64,000 bases of DNA from NCBI GenBank assembly GCA_017399535.1, contig JAFQBX010000005.1, positions 1 through 64,000 on the forward strand, given 5' to 3'. This document shows, one piece after another, positions 61,579 to 64,000 of this stretch (positions are counted from its first letter, which is position 1; each line of letters begins with the position of its first letter). The position numbers and the translations under genes were made by a program. This DNA is from Clostridia bacterium. Its GTDB lineage: Bacteria; Bacillota; Clostridia; Oscillospirales; Acutalibacteraceae. The notes below the pieces were generated by a model. The model worked only from the letters and a program-made list of their open reading frames with translations, was not told the DNA's origin and searched no databases.

Positions 61579-62069
61579 CTGAAATTTGCTACCTTGACGA
61601 TAAAAACGCGCATTTTTCGCTTAATGAAGGCGGATTTATTTCGCTCGACTTTAACGGTACAAAATATGACCGAGTGCTGATTTTCAGGGCATTCCCCTTT
61701 TCAGAAGCGAATCAGTTTCTGTCGGTCAGAGAGTCGGTTGGACGAAACGCTGAAATCGGAATTATTAAGAATTTGGACGACATAGCCGAGAATGAACGCG
61801 AGATTATTCTACGCGACCTCAAACTGCGCTATTTTTTGCCGAAAATCAAGAATATTCGCAGTATAAAATCCGAGCATGGACATTCGACCTTTTGGGTTGT
61901 GACCGATTACGGTACCATACGCTTTATCGTGCGTAGTTCGGGTGATGCTGTGACTCGACTGAGCGACAGTCGGCTCATTTTTACCGACGTTGACGGCAAC
62001 CGATTCGAAATTGAGGATATTAACAAATTAAGCAACGTCGAAATCAAGAGAATCAACCTATTTCTGTAA
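61470..62069 (+). CDS. DUF1854 family protein between two ABC exporters
   Basis: A 199-residue soluble protein. The first about 36 residues (Thr/Ala/Arg/Asp-rich) are read from the same DNA as the ABC subunit's tail in another frame; the DUF1854 core follows (about 40-195). The ATG at 61470 is supported by AAAGGAG at 61453-61459 with ten bases of spacing, and no ATG in this frame occurs nearer the core. DUF1854 genes are known beside ABC exporters in other bacteria, and I recall an association with cyanophycin genes in some proteobacteria; no such gene is in view here. Probable regulatory or coupling subunit (inference). Confidence 0.85.
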   Translation: MVERELFTERTTPDGTATDAARSGTARTNTARTDDVAEICYLDDKNAHFSLNEGGFISLDFNGTKYDRVLIFRAFPFSEANQFLSVRESVGRNAEIGIIKNLDDIAENEREIILRDLKLRYFLPKIKNIRSIKSEHGHSTFWVVTDYGTIRFIVRSSGDAVTRLSDSRLIFTDVDGNRFEIEDINKLSNVEIKRINLFL

Positions 62070-62085
62070 CCGAAAGGATAAATCC

Positions 62086-64000
62086 ATGAAGCTGTTGTTT
62101 GAGCTGCCCGAGGGATATAAAAAGCATCTCGGCAGCGACGAGCAAATTAAATACTGTGCGCCATTCGATATCGGTGCCGACGGAAAAGCTGTCTATGATG
62201 GCTTTGTCGCCGTTACCGAAAGACGAATTATCGTATTTGAGGGTGACGGTCAGCCGATGGTTTATCCCTTTGACGAGATTGAGGGAGTTAAGTATCAATC
62301 ATTCATCGGCTGTGGTGCCTTTTCGGTAATAAAGGGCGGCAAATACATACGCGTTGCAAGTTTTTCGATGCGGCACACACTGCGCTTTTCGTACATTGTA
62401 AAAGGGACAAAGGTGCTTCTGCGCGGTGAAAACGAGCCGATTACAAGCCATGAAAAAGAGACCACCTGCCTCAAATGCGGTAGTCCCCTTCGCGGCTCCT
62501 CCACCTGCACCAAATGCGACGGCAAAAACGTTTCGTTGAGACGATTTAAGCAGCTTTGCAGTCCGTATATTTGGCGGCTGATATTCATTTCGTTCGTTAT
62601 GGTGTTGGTTTCTGCCTGCTCACTTTATACCCAGTCGGTTCAGCAGCAATTTATCGACAATACGCTACGAAATCCATCACCCGACAAAATGAACAAGGTG
62701 GTCATTTTTGTAATAACCATGCTGCTGCTCACGCTGTTTAACGTTGCGGTGACAATTTATAAAAACGTGCTTTGCGTCAAACTCGGAACAAAAATCAGTA
62801 TGGATTTGCGTAGCCGCGTTTTTGATAAAATTCAGCAGCTTTCGATGTCGTTTATTAACCAAAAGCGACCGGGCGAACTGATGAACAGGGTGACGAGCGA
62901 CACCTCGTCCATTCGCGAATTTATGGAACACGCTTTCGGTAACCTGTTTTCCAACCTATTTTCGATGATTGGCGCAGGTGCGCTGATGCTTATCATAAAC
63001 TGGAAGCTTGCTCTGCTTTCGATTGCGTTTGTGCCGATTTGTCTGATTGTGACAAAGGCGTTTAATAGAAAAATGCATTCCATTTTCCGCTCGCAAGCCA
63101 ATAAAAACGATAATCTCAAAAGCGGTCTCAACGACATTCTGAACGGAATAAAGGTGGTCAAAAACTATGGCCGCGAGGAAGAAGAATCGGCTAAATTTAA
63201 AAAGATGTCAAAGGCGTTTGCCGATATTCAGTATAAGAATGAAACGTTTTGGGCTATCCTTTTCCCCTTCCTCACGCTTACCATGGGACTCGGACTCAAC
63301 TTTATTACATATTTCGGCGGAATTAGCGTACTGGGCAAGACAATGACGGCAGGTCAGCTTATGCAGTTTACCGCCTATGCGACCATGCTGTATTCGCCGC
63401 TTAACTGGATGATCAGCTTACCGAGAATGATTATGCGAATGCTCATTTCGGTTGACAGAATTTTCGACATTCTAGACGAGGAGTCCGAGCTTGACAGCGT
63501 CGGAAGCGTTAAAAAAGAGATTGACGGAAACGTGGAATTTAGGAACGTCACCTTTGGCTACAATGCCTGCGATATAGTTCTCGAGGACATAAATCTTTCG
63601 GTCAAAAAGGGTGAAATGATAGGACTCGTCGGTGCTTCGGGTGTAGGAAAATCGACCATGATTAACCTCCTTATGCGGCTGTATGACGTGAACGACGGTC
63701 AAATTCTCATCGACGGCATTGACATTCGCGAATTCGACTCGCAGTCACTTCATTCTCAGATGGGCGTCGTTTTGCAAGAGACCTTTTTGTTCGCGGGTAG
63801 TATTATGAATAATATCCGCTATGCAAAGCCCGACGCGTCATACGAAGAAATTGTCCGTGCGGCAAAAATAGCCAATGCACACGATTTTATTTGCCGTCTC
63901 GACGACGGATACGATACCTTTATCGGCTCAAACGGAATGACCCTTTCGGGCGGCGAAAGACAGCGAATCGCAATAGCCCGAGCCGTACTTGCCAATCCGA
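62086..64000 (+). CDS. ABC exporter with N-terminal PH-like domain and zinc ribbon (module subunit 2), truncated by window end
   Basis: Incomplete at the right edge; 638 codons are present. The start ATG at 62086 follows a GAAAGGA site, 16 bases after the DUF1854 stop. Order: N-terminal domain (1-120) with VTERRIIVFEG and YPFDEIEGVKY, zinc ribbon (Cys128, Cys131, Cys141, Cys144), six-helix membrane domain (about 150-440), ATPase domain with GASGVGKST and LSGGE; the Walker B and switch His lie past the edge. It shares the unusual plan of the protein from 59149, so the two are probably a heterodimer. Confidence 0.9.
   Translation, partial: MKLLFELPEGYKKHLGSDEQIKYCAPFDIGADGKAVYDGFVAVTERRIIVFEGDGQPMVYPFDEIEGVKYQSFIGCGAFSVIKGGKYIRVASFSMRHTLRFSYIVKGTKVLLRGENEPITSHEKETTCLKCGSPLRGSSTCTKCDGKNVSLRRFKQLCSPYIWRLIFISFVMVLVSACSLYTQSVQQQFIDNTLRNPSPDKMNKVVIFVITMLLLTLFNVAVTIYKNVLCVKLGTKISMDLRSRVFDKIQQLSMSFINQKRPGELMNRVTSDTSSIREFMEHAFGNLFSNLFSMIGAGALMLIINWKLALLSIAFVPICLIVTKAFNRKMHSIFRSQANKNDNLKSGLNDILNGIKVVKNYGREEEESAKFKKMSKAFADIQYKNETFWAILFPFLTLTMGLGLNFITYFGGISVLGKTMTAGQLMQFTAYATMLYSPLNWMISLPRMIMRMLISVDRIFDILDEESELDSVGSVKKEIDGNVEFRNVTFGYNACDIVLEDINLSVKKGEMIGLVGASGVGKSTMINLLMRLYDVNDGQILIDGIDIREFDSQSLHSQMGVVLQETFLFAGSIMNNIRYAKPDASYEEIVRAAKIANAHDFICRLDDGYDTFIGSNGMTLSGGERQRIAIARAVLANP

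Overview
The window looks like chromosomal core DNA from an anaerobic, low-to-moderate G+C Gram-positive bacterium of the class Clostridia, probably Oscillospirales/Ruminococcaceae. The evidence is gene content. There is SepF/DivIVA division machinery, RNase J, RqcH, GdpP, Hfq, a split two-subunit transketolase, a class III (oxygen-sensitive) ribonucleotide reductase with its activase, and a ferredoxin-linked indolepyruvate oxidoreductase. This is inference from families and synteny; no 16S gene is present. I see no phage, insertion sequence or CRISPR array.

Layout. 1-6.9 kb: an SGNH hydrolase and a divergent GH36 alpha-galactosidase, then a heterodimeric ABC exporter with one degenerate ATP site. 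7-14.6 kb (minus): a seven-gene operon (acyl-CoA synthetase, iorA, iorB, membrane protein, phenylacetate-CoA ligase-like, ACT protein, aminotransferase) that fits oxidation of aromatic amino acids through 2-oxo acids to acyl-CoAs. 14.8-16.6 kb (plus): a TPR protein and a DUF4037 nucleotidyltransferase-like protein. 16.6-20.6 kb (minus): nrdG, nrdD and trxB, where NrdD carries a fused C-terminal thioredoxin-like domain and the operon is preceded by NrdR-box-like sites. 20.9-22.7 kb (minus): split transketolase.

22.8-39.2 kb (minus): a long housekeeping run from one strong promoter at about 39.3 kb: HAD phosphatase, miaB, a YlbF/YmcA-family gene, mutS, mutL, miaA, hfq, an HlyD-like membrane protein, yggS, sepF, divIVA, ileS, lspA, rluD. 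39.4-43 kb: a DUF4364 gene, tRNA-Thr(GGT) with a consensus promoter, two paralogous SGNH lipoproteins and a leucine-rich-repeat lipoprotein. 43-56 kb (minus): rqcH, nif3-like, trmK, DUF1858, ftsH, hpt, tilS, dnaB, rplI, gdpP, rnj, read in the opposite order from a promoter near 56.3 kb. 56.4-59.1 kb (plus): comM and mnmA. 59.1 kb to the right edge (plus): an ABC exporter / DUF1854 / ABC exporter module whose ABC subunits both carry an extra N-terminal domain and a zinc ribbon; the last gene is cut by the window end.

The least understood parts are the ABC-DUF1854-ABC module (including a 109-base out-of-frame gene overlap), the self-contained NrdG/NrdD-thioredoxin/TrxB operon, the unknown membrane protein inside the indolepyruvate oxidoreductase operon, and the cysteine-tailed YlbF-family protein next to MiaB. 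Many start codons were moved from the longest open frame to the one with a Shine-Dalgarno site; these choices are given per gene. Several genes appear to start with TTG or GTG.
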